Assembly (NCBI GenBank): GCA_034519515.1
Contig: JAXHOK010000035.1
Location: 32,777 to 96,776, forward strand
Direction of reading: 5' to 3'
From: Arcicella sp034519515
GTDB taxonomy: Bacteria > Bacteroidota > Bacteroidia > Cytophagales > Spirosomataceae
Length of the DNA: 64,000 nt
The notes beneath the pieces are model-generated. The model was not told the DNA's origin. It was given only the letters and a program-made list of their open reading frames with translations, and ran no database searches. The position numbers were made by a program, and so were the translations under genes. Shown here piece by piece: positions 34,762-46,202 of the stretch; within the stretch, counting starts at the first letter, position 1; every line of letters begins with the position of its first letter.

Positions 34762-36636
34762 TTACGCTGCTAACTCAGCAGGGTCTTTTTCAATGATTAA
34801 ATTTTCAATAATAAATTTTTGACGGTCTGGGGTGTTTTTCCCCATAAAATATGTCAAAATCTTCGGAATCGTGGCATCCTTTGCCAAAATGACGGGTTCA
34901 AGGCGAATGTCATCATTAATAAACTTACCAAATTCTTCTGGTGAAATCTCTCCTAAGCCTTTGAAACGAGTGATTTCGGGCTTTGGGCTTAGTTTAGCAA
35001 TCGCCTTCTGTCGTTCTTCGTCCGAATAACAATAAATCGTTTCCTTTTTATTTCTCACCCTAAACAAAGGCGTTTCCAGAATATATAAATGCCCATTTCT
35101 TACCAAATCAGGAAAAAATTGCAAGAAAAAGGTCATCATCAATAATCTAATGTGCATTCCATCGACATCGGCATCTGTTGAAATAATAATTTTATGATAA
35201 CGTAAACCTTCTAAACCTTCTTCAATATTCAAGGCGTGTTGCAAAAGATTAAATTCTTCATTTTCATAAACAATCTTCTTGGTCAAACCAAAGCAATTTA
35301 AGGGCTTTCCTCTCAAACTGAATACTGCCTGATTCTGAACATTTCTTGATTTCGTAATCGACCCACTCGCCGAGTCCCCTTCTGTAATAAAAAGTTGAGT
35401 ATCATAACGATTCTCTGCTTTTTCATCGGTTAAATGTATTCTGCAATCACGTAACTTTTTGTTATGAAGATTTGCTTTTTTGGCTCTGTCGTTGGCAAGT
35501 TTTTTAATACCTGCCATATCTTTCCGTTCACGTTCAGACTGCTCAATACGCTTTTTGATGGCTTCGGCAACGCTTGGATTTTTATGTAAATAATTATCAA
35601 GATTTATTTTGATGAAATCTGCAATAAAACTCTTTACCGATTGCGAACTGGGGTCTGGCGAAACTGTATTTGAACCTAATTTGGTCTTGGTTTGTGATTC
35701 AAAAACGGGTTCTTGTACACGCACAGCAATTGCTCCCACAATACTCGCCCGAATGTCCTCAGGTGCGTAATCTTTCTTGTAAAATTCTCTGAAAGTTTTT
35801 ACCAACGCCTCTCTAAACCCTTGCAAGTGTGTTCCGCCCTGTGTTGTATTTTGCCCATTCACAAATGAATAATATTCCTCTCCGTATTGATTTCCGTGGG
35901 TAATGGCAAGTTCGATATCGTTTCCCTTTAAATGAATAATTGGGTAGCGTCTTTCGTCCTCAGCAGAGTATTTATTTAGAAGGTCAAAGAGTCCATTTTG
36001 AGAGAAATATTTTTGCCCATTAAAATTAATCGTTAATCCTGCGTTCAAATAAGCATAATTCCAAATCAAAGAATCCAAAAACTGGGGAATGTAGTGATAG
36101 TTTTTGAAGATAGAGTTATCGGGTTCAAAAACCACGTGTGTACCATTTCTACCATTTGACTCAGCACCCTCGGCAGATTCGTTAATCAATTCTCCCTGAC
36201 GAAATTCCGCCCATTTGGTTTTCCCCTCACGGAATGATTGTACCTTAAAATAAGAAGAAAGTGCGTTGGCTGCTTTTGTACCAACACCGTTCAAACCAAC
36301 AGACTTCTGAAAAGCCCCTGAGTCGTACTTACCACCCGTATTTATTTTAGAAACACAATCAATTACTTTTCCCAAAGGAATTCCCCGACCATAATCTCTT
36401 ATTTCAACACGGTGGTCTGAAATTTTTATCTCAATAGTTTTGCCATTGCCCATCATGTGTTCATCAATCGAGTTATCCATGATTTCTTTCACTAACACAT
36501 ATATACCATCGTCGGCAGATGAACCATCACCCAATTTACCAATATACATACCTGGGCGGAGGCGAATGTGTTCTTTCCAATCAAGCGAACGGATATTATC
36601 TTCGTTATAAATTATATTTTCGGGTATTGTGGACAT
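34762..36636 (-). CDS. parE: DNA topoisomerase IV subunit B
   Basis: 624 residues, the ParE rather than the longer GyrB length. The GHKL ATPase domain has E51 and N55 in KEIMDNSIDEH, DYGRGIPLG (81-89) and the lid SVGLNGVGTKAANALS. The TOPRIM domain has EGDSASGS and DADVDGMHIR with the metal-binding aspartates. It works with ParC (22,260-24,929) to unlink daughter chromosomes. It is divergent from the polysaccharide export operon. Confidence 0.92.
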   Translation of the reverse strand: MSTIPENIIYNEDNIRSLDWKEHIRLRPGMYIGKLGDGSSADDGIYVLVKEIMDNSIDEHMMGNGKTIEIKISDHRVEIRDYGRGIPLGKVIDCVSKINTGGKYDSGAFQKSVGLNGVGTKAANALSSYFKVQSFREGKTKWAEFRQGELINESAEGAESNGRNGTHVVFEPDNSIFKNYHYIPQFLDSLIWNYAYLNAGLTINFNGQKYFSQNGLFDLLNKYSAEDERRYPIIHLKGNDIELAITHGNQYGEEYYSFVNGQNTTQGGTHLQGFREALVKTFREFYKKDYAPEDIRASIVGAIAVRVQEPVFESQTKTKLGSNTVSPDPSSQSVKSFIADFIKINLDNYLHKNPSVAEAIKKRIEQSERERKDMAGIKKLANDRAKKANLHNKKLRDCRIHLTDEKAENRYDTQLFITEGDSASGSITKSRNVQNQAVFSLRGKPLNCFGLTKKIVYENEEFNLLQHALNIEEGLEGLRYHKIIISTDADVDGMHIRLLMMTFFLQFFPDLVRNGHLYILETPLFRVRNKKETIYCYSDEERQKAIAKLSPKPEITRFKGLGEISPEEFGKFINDDIRLEPVILAKDATIPKILTYFMGKNTPDRQKFIIENLIIEKDPAELAA

Positions 36637-36961
36637 AACAACAGAAAGGATTTATTTGTGAGGATGATTGTTTAACTTAGTTTCTGTAAAAAATAGCAAT
36701 TTATCCAAAAAATTAGTTCAGTGATTGATGCAACCAAAACATTTTTTGTACGTCAATATTAGAACAAAACTACAAAAAACATTAGTAAATTATGAAATTA
36801 GCAAGATTTAATTGTTTTCCACATAATTAAACTATCTAATGGTCGTGCGAATTAAGCAAATTTGTTTTTACTTTGTATTTTAGAAAAAGCTAACACATCA
36901 ATTTTAGCTTCTCCATACTTTGAAAACAATCCTAATTAACCCCAAAAGGCTGAGCATTAAA
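36637..36961. other. Divergent intergenic region parE / export operon
   Basis: A 325-base AT-rich gap with no gene. It must hold the promoters of parE and of the plus-strand polysaccharide operon. TAGTTTTG on the minus strand at 36,765-36,772 matches the -7 consensus for parE. TTTACTTTG at about 36,867 is a near match for the plus-strand operon. No long repeat is seen. Confidence 0.5.
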
Positions 36962-39517
36962 ATGTCAAAAATTAATTTAGCAACTCATTCTTGTAAAGAA
37001 ATCAACAGTCCTTCTTTTCTTACACCTGCCAAAAATTTACTGTTATTTTTCTTATTATGCTATTCAGCATTTCTTGGTAAGAACGTCCAAGCTCAGAGTT
37101 TTCCGTTGGGTTCAATCCCACAGTTTTCTTTGCCAACGTCAATTCCCCGAACAAATACTGCCACCTCGGCAAGCCCCGCCTCGTCAGCACCACGCCAAGT
37201 TATTTCGTCTGGTTCAGAAAAAGCCGTCAGCGATTCTATCAAATCGGCACGTGCTTCATCGGCAGTCGCACCAGTTGTTGATTCAGGTGCTGTGGCATTA
37301 CGAAAGAAAATCTTTGGATTCAATATGTTCAACAATCCAAATATTTCTTTTGAAACATCCTTGAAAATTCCAACGCCTAAAAACTATACCTTGGGTGCAG
37401 ATGACGAGATTCTGATTGACATCAATGGGTATTCGGAAGAGCACTATAATTTGCCCGTTACTTCTGAGGGATATATTAAAGTTCCGAAAATTGGTAATAT
37501 TTTCGTAAGTGGCATTACACTAGAAGAAGCCAAGAAAAGAATCGTTGACAGATTATCCAAAATATATGTAGGTCTAAAATCTTACAATGGCTCTGCTCCA
37601 AACACTACGGCTACGGTATCTTTGGGGAGCATACGCACCATTAGAGTTACACTTTTGGGAGAAGTTGTAGCCCCTGGCACTTATTCAATGTCTTCACTTT
37701 CAAGAGTAATGAACGCTCTGTATTTATCAGGTGGTCCTAATGAAAACGGTACTTTTCGTGAAATAAAGGTTATTCGTGATAAAAGATTGGTGGCTCAAGT
37801 GGACTTATATGACTTGCTGACTACTGGGAACTTACGCCAAAATATTACGCTCCAAGACCAAGATATTGTGCAGGTAGGTCCGTATAAATCACGCATTGAA
37901 GTAAAGGGACAAATCAGGAAACCAGCCATTTTTGAAAATTTACCTAATGAAAGTTTAGAAAGAATTATTGCAGAATATGGAAACGGTTTTATGCCTGACG
38001 CTTATCGCCAAATGCTCAAAATTCAACGTTTTACTGATAAAGATGTAAAATTAATAGATTTAAACAGTGATTTACTTTCTTCATTTTACCCAAAAAACGG
38101 TGATGCCATCACAGTAGAACAGATTTTGATTGACAGAATTGAAAACGGTGTAACATTAAATGGAGCAGTTTTTAGAGAAGGAAAGTACTCTGTAAGTGAT
38201 AACTCAACCTTAACCAGATTAATTAAACGAGCCGAAGGATTCAAGCAAGATGCTTTTTTGAATCGTATCATGATTACTCGATTGAGAGAGGATTTAACCA
38301 AAGAGAATATATCGGTAAATTATAATGACATTATTTCAGGCAAAACTCCAGATGTTATTTTGCAACGTGAAGATGAAATCAAAGTGTATTCTGGATTAGA
38401 ATTATTAGAAAATTATACGGTAAGAATTGAAGGTGAAATAAATTTAAAAACTAAAGAGGTCGCCACACCTGATGCAACAACGGGTTCAACGGGAGTATCA
38501 GAAGTACCCACCAAAGGAACAACCTTAGAAACTACGATAGGGTCATTTCCATACATAAAAAACATAACCGTTGAAGACTTAATTTTGAAAGCGGGAGGCT
38601 TGAAAGAATCAGCGGCAACAGGTAGGATTGAAGTAATTAGAAGAAAGAAAAATATTGGTCAGGACGACCCCGCCAAAATCAATTCAATCATCGGAGAAAA
38701 ATTCACTTTCTCAATCAATAGCAGTTTATCAGTAGATGATAAGGCTTCAAAATTCATTTTAGAGCCTTATGATGAAGTTTTTGTAAGGGCTTCACCTAAT
38801 TACGAAAAACAACAATTTGTTTCCGTTGAAGGACAAACCATCTTTCCAGGTGTGTATGCCTTAGAACGTAAAGATGAAAGACTTTCAGATATTATTAAAC
38901 GAGCGGGTGGCTTGAATTCACAAGCCTATCCAGCTGGAGCAACGTTGATTCGTAAATTTAAAATTAGTCAGCAAGAAGCTGATAGAAAAAGAGAACAGCT
39001 TAGAGATTTGAGCGATGTTAGCTCTGGCGTTTCGGTAAAAGTTCAAGAAGTTAAAGAAGAATCCGAAGAATCAATTGGAATGGATTTAGTAAAAGCGATA
39101 GAAGATCCCACAAGTTCCGCTAATATGCTTTTACAAGATGGAGACGTATTGAGAATACCCAAAGAACCACAGACTGTTAGAATGCAAGGAGAAGTATTAT
39201 ATCCAACTTCAACACGTTTTCTAAATGGCGTTAGCTTCAAACACTACATCGCCGAAGCGGGAGGTTTTACAGAATTATCAGCCCGCAAACGCTCGTATGT
39301 AGTTTATGCCAATGGCTCTGTGGACAGAACCCGTAAATTATTGGGATTATTTAATGTTTATCCAAAAATCGAACCAGGTGCTGAAATCGTCGTTCCAAGA
39401 ATGAACGAAAAGCAATTGGCATCACAGCAATTATTACAAACTATCCAAATTTTATCTGCAACAATTGGAAGTGTATCGACCTTGTTTTTGTTAGTCAGAA
39501 GTTTAAATGTTCAATAA
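36962..39517 (+). CDS. Polysaccharide export outer-membrane protein (Wza/SLBB family)
   Basis: 851 residues from the ATG at 36,962, which is preferred over an in-frame TTG at 36,920. A signal peptide (LLLFFLLCYSAFLG...VQA) ends near residue 45. A Ser/Ala-rich stretch precedes a polysaccharide-export domain (YTLGADDEILIDINGYSEE, GYIKVPKIGNIFVSG) and several SLBB repeats (RVTLLGEVVAPGTYSM; FVSVEGQTIFPGVYAL; TVRMQGEVLYPTSTRF). A C-terminal hydrophobic segment ends the protein. It probably forms the outer-membrane pore for the polymer exported by Wzm/Wzt downstream. It is larger than enterobacterial Wza (about 380 residues), as usual in Bacteroidota. Confidence 0.9.
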   Translation: MSKINLATHSCKEINSPSFLTPAKNLLLFFLLCYSAFLGKNVQAQSFPLGSIPQFSLPTSIPRTNTATSASPASSAPRQVISSGSEKAVSDSIKSARASSAVAPVVDSGAVALRKKIFGFNMFNNPNISFETSLKIPTPKNYTLGADDEILIDINGYSEEHYNLPVTSEGYIKVPKIGNIFVSGITLEEAKKRIVDRLSKIYVGLKSYNGSAPNTTATVSLGSIRTIRVTLLGEVVAPGTYSMSSLSRVMNALYLSGGPNENGTFREIKVIRDKRLVAQVDLYDLLTTGNLRQNITLQDQDIVQVGPYKSRIEVKGQIRKPAIFENLPNESLERIIAEYGNGFMPDAYRQMLKIQRFTDKDVKLIDLNSDLLSSFYPKNGDAITVEQILIDRIENGVTLNGAVFREGKYSVSDNSTLTRLIKRAEGFKQDAFLNRIMITRLREDLTKENISVNYNDIISGKTPDVILQREDEIKVYSGLELLENYTVRIEGEINLKTKEVATPDATTGSTGVSEVPTKGTTLETTIGSFPYIKNITVEDLILKAGGLKESAATGRIEVIRRKKNIGQDDPAKINSIIGEKFTFSINSSLSVDDKASKFILEPYDEVFVRASPNYEKQQFVSVEGQTIFPGVYALERKDERLSDIIKRAGGLNSQAYPAGATLIRKFKISQQEADRKREQLRDLSDVSSGVSVKVQEVKEESEESIGMDLVKAIEDPTSSANMLLQDGDVLRIPKEPQTVRMQGEVLYPTSTRFLNGVSFKHYIAEAGGFTELSARKRSYVVYANGSVDRTRKLLGLFNVYPKIEPGAEIVVPRMNEKQLASQQLLQTIQILSATIGSVSTLFLLVRSLNVQ

Positions 39518-39535
39518 GTTTATTCAGAATTAATA

Positions 39536-40609
39536 ATGTCAGAAGAACAATACACATCACTACCCGAAGACCAGTTTTCATTCAAAGATATTGTGATGAA
39601 GTTGGTTAGTTTCAAAAATTTAGTTGTTAGAAATTGGAAAATATTAATATTAACCGTAATTATTGGTACTGCGGGAGGTTATGCTTTTGAAATATTTAAC
39701 AGAAAACCACCCGTTTACATTGCCAAAATTGTTTTCAATATGGAAAGTGGAGGTGGTGGAGGTGGTGGACTTTCAGATTTTGCCAGTGCTTTGGGCATTA
39801 GTTCAGGTGGTTCTTCGAGTCCAGGATTGTTTGTTGGTGATAACTTTGTTGAATTATTAAAAACCAAAAACCTTTATAACCGTGCTGTGCTTTCAAGAGT
39901 GAAAGTAAATGGTAGAGAAGAGATTTTTGGCAACTATTACCTTCGTGCAAGTGGTATCTTAAAAGATGAATTGGAAGATGATGTTGAAATGCACACTTTC
40001 AAGTTTACTCATGATAATTATAAAGATGCCACCCCCAACGAACGTTCTAAGGTGAGATTGGTGCAAAATTATTTGATGCCTTATACCGTAGTTGCAAATG
40101 ATAGTAAGAAAGCTACATTTTTAGCATTAACTGTAACTTCTCGCAATGATACACTCTCTTATATTTGGGCAAATTTGTATCTTAAAGTAGTAACAGAATT
40201 TTACAAAGAAACCAAAACACAAAAATCACGAGAATTATTGGACTTAATGGTCAATAGGGTTGATTCATTAAAAAGAGTCTTGTACTCTACTCAAAGTGCT
40301 GCGGCAAGATTTCAAGACCAAAATCAACAGATTATTGTTCAAGAAGGGTTAATTCAGCAACAAAGATTACAGACTAACAGCGGTCAGATTCAGGCGACAT
40401 ATTTTGAAGCCGTCAAAAATTTAGATAATATTAAGTTTTCAATGGCAAAAGAAACTCCATTATTTACCCGAATTGATGACCCCGAATTACCTATTTCACC
40501 AGAACCAGATCCTGCCAAAAAGGTAATTATTATTGGGGCATTGATTGGATTATTTTTAGGCATTTTGTATGTCGCATTCAAAGAAACATTAAGTGAAATA
40601 AAGGCGTAA
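39536..40609 (+). CDS. Wzz/GumC-type chain-length or co-polymerase protein
   Basis: 357 residues. A membrane segment near 34-52 and another near 325-345 enclose a periplasmic part with coiled-coil-forming helices (about 215-300). ESGGGGGGGLSDFASALG near residues 66-83 is the glycine-rich loop common in Bacteroidota Wzz proteins, and ELPISPEPDPAKKVI before the last helix is the family's proline-rich signature. No tyrosine-kinase domain is attached. It starts 18 bases after the Wza-like gene and should set chain length or bridge the inner and outer membrane export parts. Confidence 0.88.
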   Translation: MSEEQYTSLPEDQFSFKDIVMKLVSFKNLVVRNWKILILTVIIGTAGGYAFEIFNRKPPVYIAKIVFNMESGGGGGGGLSDFASALGISSGGSSSPGLFVGDNFVELLKTKNLYNRAVLSRVKVNGREEIFGNYYLRASGILKDELEDDVEMHTFKFTHDNYKDATPNERSKVRLVQNYLMPYTVVANDSKKATFLALTVTSRNDTLSYIWANLYLKVVTEFYKETKTQKSRELLDLMVNRVDSLKRVLYSTQSAAARFQDQNQQIIVQEGLIQQQRLQTNSGQIQATYFEAVKNLDNIKFSMAKETPLFTRIDDPELPISPEPDPAKKVIIIGALIGLFLGILYVAFKETLSEIKA

Positions 40610-40628
40610 AATAGAGAATTAACATAAT

Positions 40629-41471
40629 ATGCAAGAAACAGTTATAGAGGCAGGAAGGTCAGAGAAATATTACTGGCAAGACCTGTGGAGATTCAAAGAG
40701 TTACTCTGGATATTAGCAATACGTGATATTACAGTCAAATATAAACAAACAATTATTGGTGTGGCATGGGCAGTTTTTCGCCCAGTTCTAACGGTTTCAG
40801 TTTTCGTTTTTGCTTTTGATAAAGTAGCAAAAATTGAGAATAAATCTGAAATCCCATTACAAATCATCATCTTTACTGGCGTGATTTTCTGGAATTTCTT
40901 TGCAATGTCTTTACAACAAGTCAGTAATAGTATTATTGGAAATGCCAATTTGGTTTCGAAGGTTTATTTTCCAAGGCTTTTAATGCCATTGAGTTCAGTT
41001 GCTGTTCCATTGTTGGATTTCGTTGTGGGTTTTTTAGTAATGATTCCCTTTTTGATTTATAAAGGCTATACACCAACATTGAATATTGTGTTTGTACCTT
41101 TTTTTTTAATCTTAGCATTTTTTGCGGCATTTAGTTTAGGCGTATTCTTTGCCTCTTTGAACGTACAATTTAGAGATTTTCAGCAAATTGTACCTCTGAT
41201 TGTTCAATACGGTTTTTTTGTTTGTCCAATTGCATATCCAATTGCCACCATTCAAGAATTATCGTGGTATCCAATTTATCAATGGATTAACCCATTAGCG
41301 GGAATAATTGAGGGATTCCGCTGGTGTTTAATTCCAAATTATCAATACTTCGAATGGAATACAATTATTCCTTCTGTGGTGTTCGTAACAATTATGACGA
41401 TTTTATCAGTTATATTTTTCGTAAGAAAGAAAATTCATTTGTTGATTTTATTTAATAATCACTGTAATTAG
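40629..41471 (+). CDS. wzm: Polysaccharide ABC transporter permease (Wzm), left-arm copy
   Basis: 280 residues with six membrane segments and the ABC-2 polysaccharide exporter pattern (KYKQTIIGVAWAVFRP; NPLAGIIEGFRW). It forms the inner-membrane channel energised by Wzt. The last residues (FVRKKIHLLILFNNHCN) look frameshifted: the mirror copy at 63,413 onward has FFRKKENSFVDFI and one extra C, so one base is probably missing near 41,420. The inverted duplication begins inside this gene at about 40,868; bases before that are unique. Confidence 0.88.
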   Translation: MQETVIEAGRSEKYYWQDLWRFKELLWILAIRDITVKYKQTIIGVAWAVFRPVLTVSVFVFAFDKVAKIENKSEIPLQIIIFTGVIFWNFFAMSLQQVSNSIIGNANLVSKVYFPRLLMPLSSVAVPLLDFVVGFLVMIPFLIYKGYTPTLNIVFVPFFLILAFFAAFSLGVFFASLNVQFRDFQQIVPLIVQYGFFVCPIAYPIATIQELSWYPIYQWINPLAGIIEGFRWCLIPNYQYFEWNTIIPSVVFVTIMTILSVIFFVRKKIHLLILFNNHCN

Positions 41472-41512
41472 ACCTATCAATTTGAAAACTTTAAGAGTAT
41501 CCCTTTTTTAAA

Positions 41513-42786
41513 ATGACAGTAATAGAAGCACAAAATATAAGTAAAAGATACATCATTGACCACATTAAGGGCAATGCAAGAGGAAATACCTTTCGTGAAG
41601 TGGTTACGGATGGGGTGAAAAATCTTTTTACCAAAAAGACAGCAGAAGAAGTTAGCCGTGAAGACTTTTGGGCTTTAAAAGGAGTTAGTTTTGACATCAA
41701 ACAAGGTGATAGAGTGGGTATTATTGGCTCAAATGGTGCTGGGAAATCAACATTATTGAAAGTTTTAAGTAGAATTACCGAACCTACAGAAGGTAAAATA
41801 TCTATCAAAGGCAGAGTAGCCAGTCTTTTAGAAGTAGGTACAGGTTTTCATCCAGAACTATCAGGGCGTGAAAACATATTTTTGAACGGTGCCATTTTAG
41901 GCATGAAACGCCAAGACATCAAAAACCAATTTGATGCCATCGTTGATTTTGCAGGGGTTGAGAAATTTTTAGATACACCCGTAAAACGCTACTCCTCGGG
42001 GATGTATGTGCGTTTGGGTTTTGCCATTTCTGCTCACCTCGAACCCGAAATTTTGATTGTGGATGAAGTATTAGCCGTGGGCGATGCCGAGTTTCAAAGA
42101 AAATGTTTGGGGAAAATGAAAGATGCTTCCACTTCCGGGAAGAACAATCCTTTTTGTGAGCCATAATCTGACTGCCGTACAAGGACTTTGCAACAAGGCA
42201 ATGTTCATGCAAAAAGGGCAACTAATTGAAATGGGCGAGACTAATCAAGTTTTAGCAACTTACTTGAGCCACGTTCAAAAAACTGCTTTGGAATCTTGGT
42301 ATCTCACACCTGAAGAAGCCCCAGGGAATGATAAAGCCCGCTTGAAAAGCGTTAAATTAGTACCTGATTTTATTGATAACCAAAAACATATTGACGTTAG
42401 AACTTCTTTCAAAATCCAGATTGAGTTTTGGAATATGATGGAAGATGCTCAACTAAACATTAGCCTTCACCTAAATTCTTTGACAGGCGAATGTATCTTC
42501 AATATTGGTACACTTTCACAGGTATTTGAAAAAGGAATTATTACGGCAGAGTGTGAAATCCCTGGCAATTATTTGAATGATGGGTCATATTCGATTTCGT
42601 TTATGGTTGTGAAAGATACTTCAACTTTGATTTATAATTTTGAGGAAGCTTTTAATTTTTGAAATTGGCGATTACCGTGAAGGAACATCATGGTATGGAA
42701 AATGGCCTGGCTATGTGCGACCAAAAATTGACTTTCCAATTACTCAACCGCAATTGGAAGGCGTAGTTAGAATGTTCAATTGTTGA
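41513..42786 (+). pseudogene. wzt: Polysaccharide ABC transporter ATPase (Wzt), left copy, frameshifted
   Basis: Residues 1-~210 are an ABC ATPase: Walker A GSNGAGKST (72-80), signature YSSGMYVRLGF and Walker B ILIVDEVLAVGD. A shift at about 42,137 (TCCGGGAAGAACAAT against TTCGGGAAGAACAAT in the mirror copy) moves the frame. The C-terminal part then runs on to about 42,655, where one extra T breaks it again. The full protein is about 420 residues with a C-terminal Wzt-type beta domain (~250-420) of the kind that recognises the finished polymer end. The right-arm copy has different errors, so the true gene is probably intact. Confidence 0.82.
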
Positions 42787-42886
42787 AGTTGAGCGGTCGG
42801 CGTTCCGATTGTTAAATTATTGAAACAGCTTTTTCAAAAAGAACTTCCAACAATTCAACAATTTATCCCTCAATAATTGAGTAAAA

Positions 42887-43963
42887 ATGATAAACGTTAC
42901 CAAAACATATTTACCTCCGCTTGACGAATACCAAGATTATGTAAAACGTATTTTTAAAAGCAATCAATTGACTAATAATGGGCAGTTTGTCCGTGAATTA
43001 GAACAAAAATTAAAAGATTATTTAGGTGTAAAACATTGCTTATTCGTGAGTAATGGCACAATTGCTATCCAGATTGCGTTGAAAGTCTTGAATATTTCAC
43101 AAGAAGTAATCACCACTCCTTTTCGTATTGTGCTACAACTCACTCATTGATTTGGGAGAATTGTAAGCCTGTTTTTGCCGACATTTTGAGTACGGATTTT
43201 TGTATTGACCCACAGAAAGTAGAAGAGCAAATTACTGAAAAAACCCAAGCAATTTTAGCAACTCATGTGTATGGAAACCCTTGCGATGTCGATAAATTAG
43301 CAGAAATTGCCCAAAAATATAATTTAAAACTAATTTATGATGCAGCTCACTGTTTTGGTGTAAACGTTAATGGAACTTCGATTTTCAACTATGGAGATAT
43401 AAGCACGTGTAGTTTTCACTCTACCAAAGTTTTTTCATTCGACCGAAGGTGGGGCAATTTTTACGGATAATGATGAATCTGCTTATCTTATTGATCGCTA
43501 CCGCAGTTTTGGACACATTGGGGATAATTATTTGACACTTGGCATCAATGGTAAAAATTCATGAATTTCATGCCGCTATGGGGCTGTGCGTTTTGCCACG
43601 AGTTACAGAAATTATTAAAGCCAGAAAGCAAATATTCGATTTATATGATAGTATTTTGAATTGGGATAAATTGGTTAAACCTGTTGTAATTCAGCAAGTT
43701 CAAACAAATTATGCCGTATTATCCAATATTTTTAGAATCAGAAGAAAAAGTTGATTGAAGTACGGACAGTTTTGGAAGCAAATGGAGTTGTTCCAAGAAG
43801 ATATTTTTATCCATCACTGAGCAGTTTGAAATTTGTAATTGATGAAAGTAATTGTCCTATTTCGGACGGATTTTGCTTCAGAGCCTTAGCCTTGCCACTA
43901 TACTATGATTTGGCACATGAAGATGTCAGAAAAATTGCTCAAATCGTGAACAATTGCCTTTGA
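42887..43963 (+). pseudogene. DegT-family sugar aminotransferase, left copy, frameshifted
   Basis: Same gene as 60,901-61,974 but broken at about 43,124 (TTTTCGTATTGTGC, a missing base), 43,430 (TTTTTTCATTCG, an extra T), 43,550, 43,715 and 43,870. Four pieces can be read in successive frames. All shifts are single-base, often in short homopolymers, as expected from unpolished long reads. Use the right-arm copy for function. Confidence 0.85.
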
Positions 43964-43974
43964 ATCCTAAATTC

Positions 43975-44057
43975 GGAAATTTGTAAATTTGAAGATTTGT
44001 AAATCAGATTTTGTGATTTTAATATTTAGTTATCCACTTTTCAAATTAACCAATTTC
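43975..44057. repeat. Intergenic palindrome GGAAATTTGTAAATTTGAA / TTCAAATTAACCAATTTCC
   Basis: Arms of 19 bases (43,975-43,993 and 44,039-44,057) pair with few mismatches, in the gap between the aminotransferase and membrane transferase genes. The mirror copy is at about 60,820-60,900. Confidence 0.75.
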
Positions 44058-44074
44058 CAAATTTTTAAATTAAT

Positions 44075-46202
44075 ATGGTCTTTTTCCTCCAATACTTTTT
44101 TGCCATCTTCATCGGCTTCGTCATACGAGTAGCTGCAAGGGTATGTAGAAAGTCTTTGATTGATATCATTATCACTGCTTACATCGTTTTTTGTGGAAGT
44201 GTAATCTTTACAGGATTTGTGCTTTCCGAAGTTCACAAAATCAACGACCGTCTGTTTTTGGGCTTGGGGCGTTTTTGTCCCTGCCTTTGTTTTTATATAC
44301 TATTTGCCAAGTTTTTTGCCAGAGATAGAAGAGAAAATTTTACTTTTTTTGAGATAATTGGTAGTAGAATCCAAATGGTTTGGAACTGGTTTGGGGAGCT
44401 TTCTTTGTTTTTGAAAATAGTATTCGGATTACTTTTTACTACATTCGGAATCGTTGAAATTACGAACTTACTACTGATTAATTATACTCCTCCGAATGAA
44501 TGGGATAGTATGACAGGACACCTCAATAGGGTAATGTATTATATCCAAAACCACACAATGGCTCATTTTGGAGGAACAAACTGGAATATTGATACCTATC
44601 CCAAAAAGTATTTGTACCATTCAGATTTACAATTATTTGATGTCGGGCAAAGGTGAAAATTGGTTTAAAGCCATTCATCACTCTGCCTATTTAATTGTTG
44701 GATTTGGAGCTTTTGGCATAGCACGTAATTTGAGCAACAGTTTTTCAGCTGAAGCTTTTTTGTGCTTTGGTAATGTGGCTTTTGCCCAATGTTTTGATGC
44801 AGTCTGTTACCACAGAAACCGACATTGTTTTGGCATCGTATCTCACTTGTTTGGTCTATTTCCTATTTACTTACCGTGAAAAACTGTGGAGACGGTATTT
44901 GTACTTATCGGGGATTGCTTTTGGAATTGCGTTCGGTCATAAAATCACTTTTGTATTTTCTTTTCCTCCTCTATTTTTCATTATTTTATTCACAGTTTTT
45001 TACGAAGAGAATTGGAAAAAGTAATTGATTTACGAAATGTAAGTTTTAATCCTCAAAAACAAATTGATAAAATTACGAGAAACCCTTCCGTATTTTGGTT
45101 AATATTTGCTCGTTTTAAAACACCTTTTTGCGGGACTTCTGATTGGGATTTGTTTGTTTGCACTTTTACCAACGGGATATTTAAAAAATCTCGAAGTTTA
45201 TGATAACGCTATCGGTCCCTTAACCGCTTTGAAACATCAATCTATTGAAAGAGCGGGAACAAAGAAAAATTTGATTAAACAAGGTTCACGAAATGTGGCT
45301 CGCTACACGATAGACGATGATCAATCTGGATGGCTTTAGAAATTGGAATGTAGGCGAAAAGATAAACAACATGATGAAATTACCCATCATTAAGTTGGAA
45401 GAGAAAACTAATTTGAAATTAGAAGAAACTACTGATTTTACGATAATTCCTTTCACTTATCATAAAAGGTTTGAGTTTTTTAATGCAAATCCATCATTCG
45501 GAATTTTCGGCTTTGGTCTGATTTCACCTTTGATTCTATTAGTTTTGTTTGGTGTAATTCGGCAAGGAAAAGCGTATTATATTTTAGGAATAGCATTTGT
45601 ATTGCATTTTTTTGCACTTTCCTACACAGCAGCGTATGACCCTTGGAAGGGAAGATATATGTTAAGCACAGCGGTGTATGGTGTACCATTTCTATCATTA
45701 TTATTCATTAATCTAAAATGGTCGTTGCAAGGAGATAAGTTTAAAGCATTAAAATTCTATGCTGGAATTGTAGTGCTAATTGGTTCAATTTCAGCTATTT
45801 TGGCGGTTTATCTGAATGAAAGATGTTTACCAATTGCAGCAATGGGTCACCGTTCGGCTTTTAATACCGAAAGAGTTGCTTTGCAAACATGGGCAAGACC
45901 AGACATTACGCCAGCTTATCAGAAATTTGATCAAATCGTCCCTCAGAACGCCACGGTTGCATTGGGAACAATTAATGACGATTACGAATATCCATTATGG
46001 GGAAATAAATTAACTCGTCATTTAATCCCAATTAATCCATTTGAAAAAGGCGTTCAGGCAATTCCCAAAAGATGCTGATTATCTGTTTTTTGCTAAAAGC
46101 GTTATCAAACCCCAAAAAGGAGATATTCGTTTAGGAACAGACACTACAAGAACAGATTTAATTGTAAAAGGAGAAGACTATTACCTCAGAAAATTGAAAT
46201 GA
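44075..46202 (+). pseudogene. GT39-like membrane transferase, left copy, frameshifted
   Basis: Mirror of the intact 706-codon gene at 58,669-60,789. Shifts are seen near 44,250, 44,605 (CCCAAAAAGTATTTG, one A too many), 44,755, 45,020, 45,110 and 45,315, and near 46,068. Pieces between shifts match the intact copy almost perfectly. The stop overlaps the next gene's ATG by four bases, as in the intact copy. Confidence 0.85.
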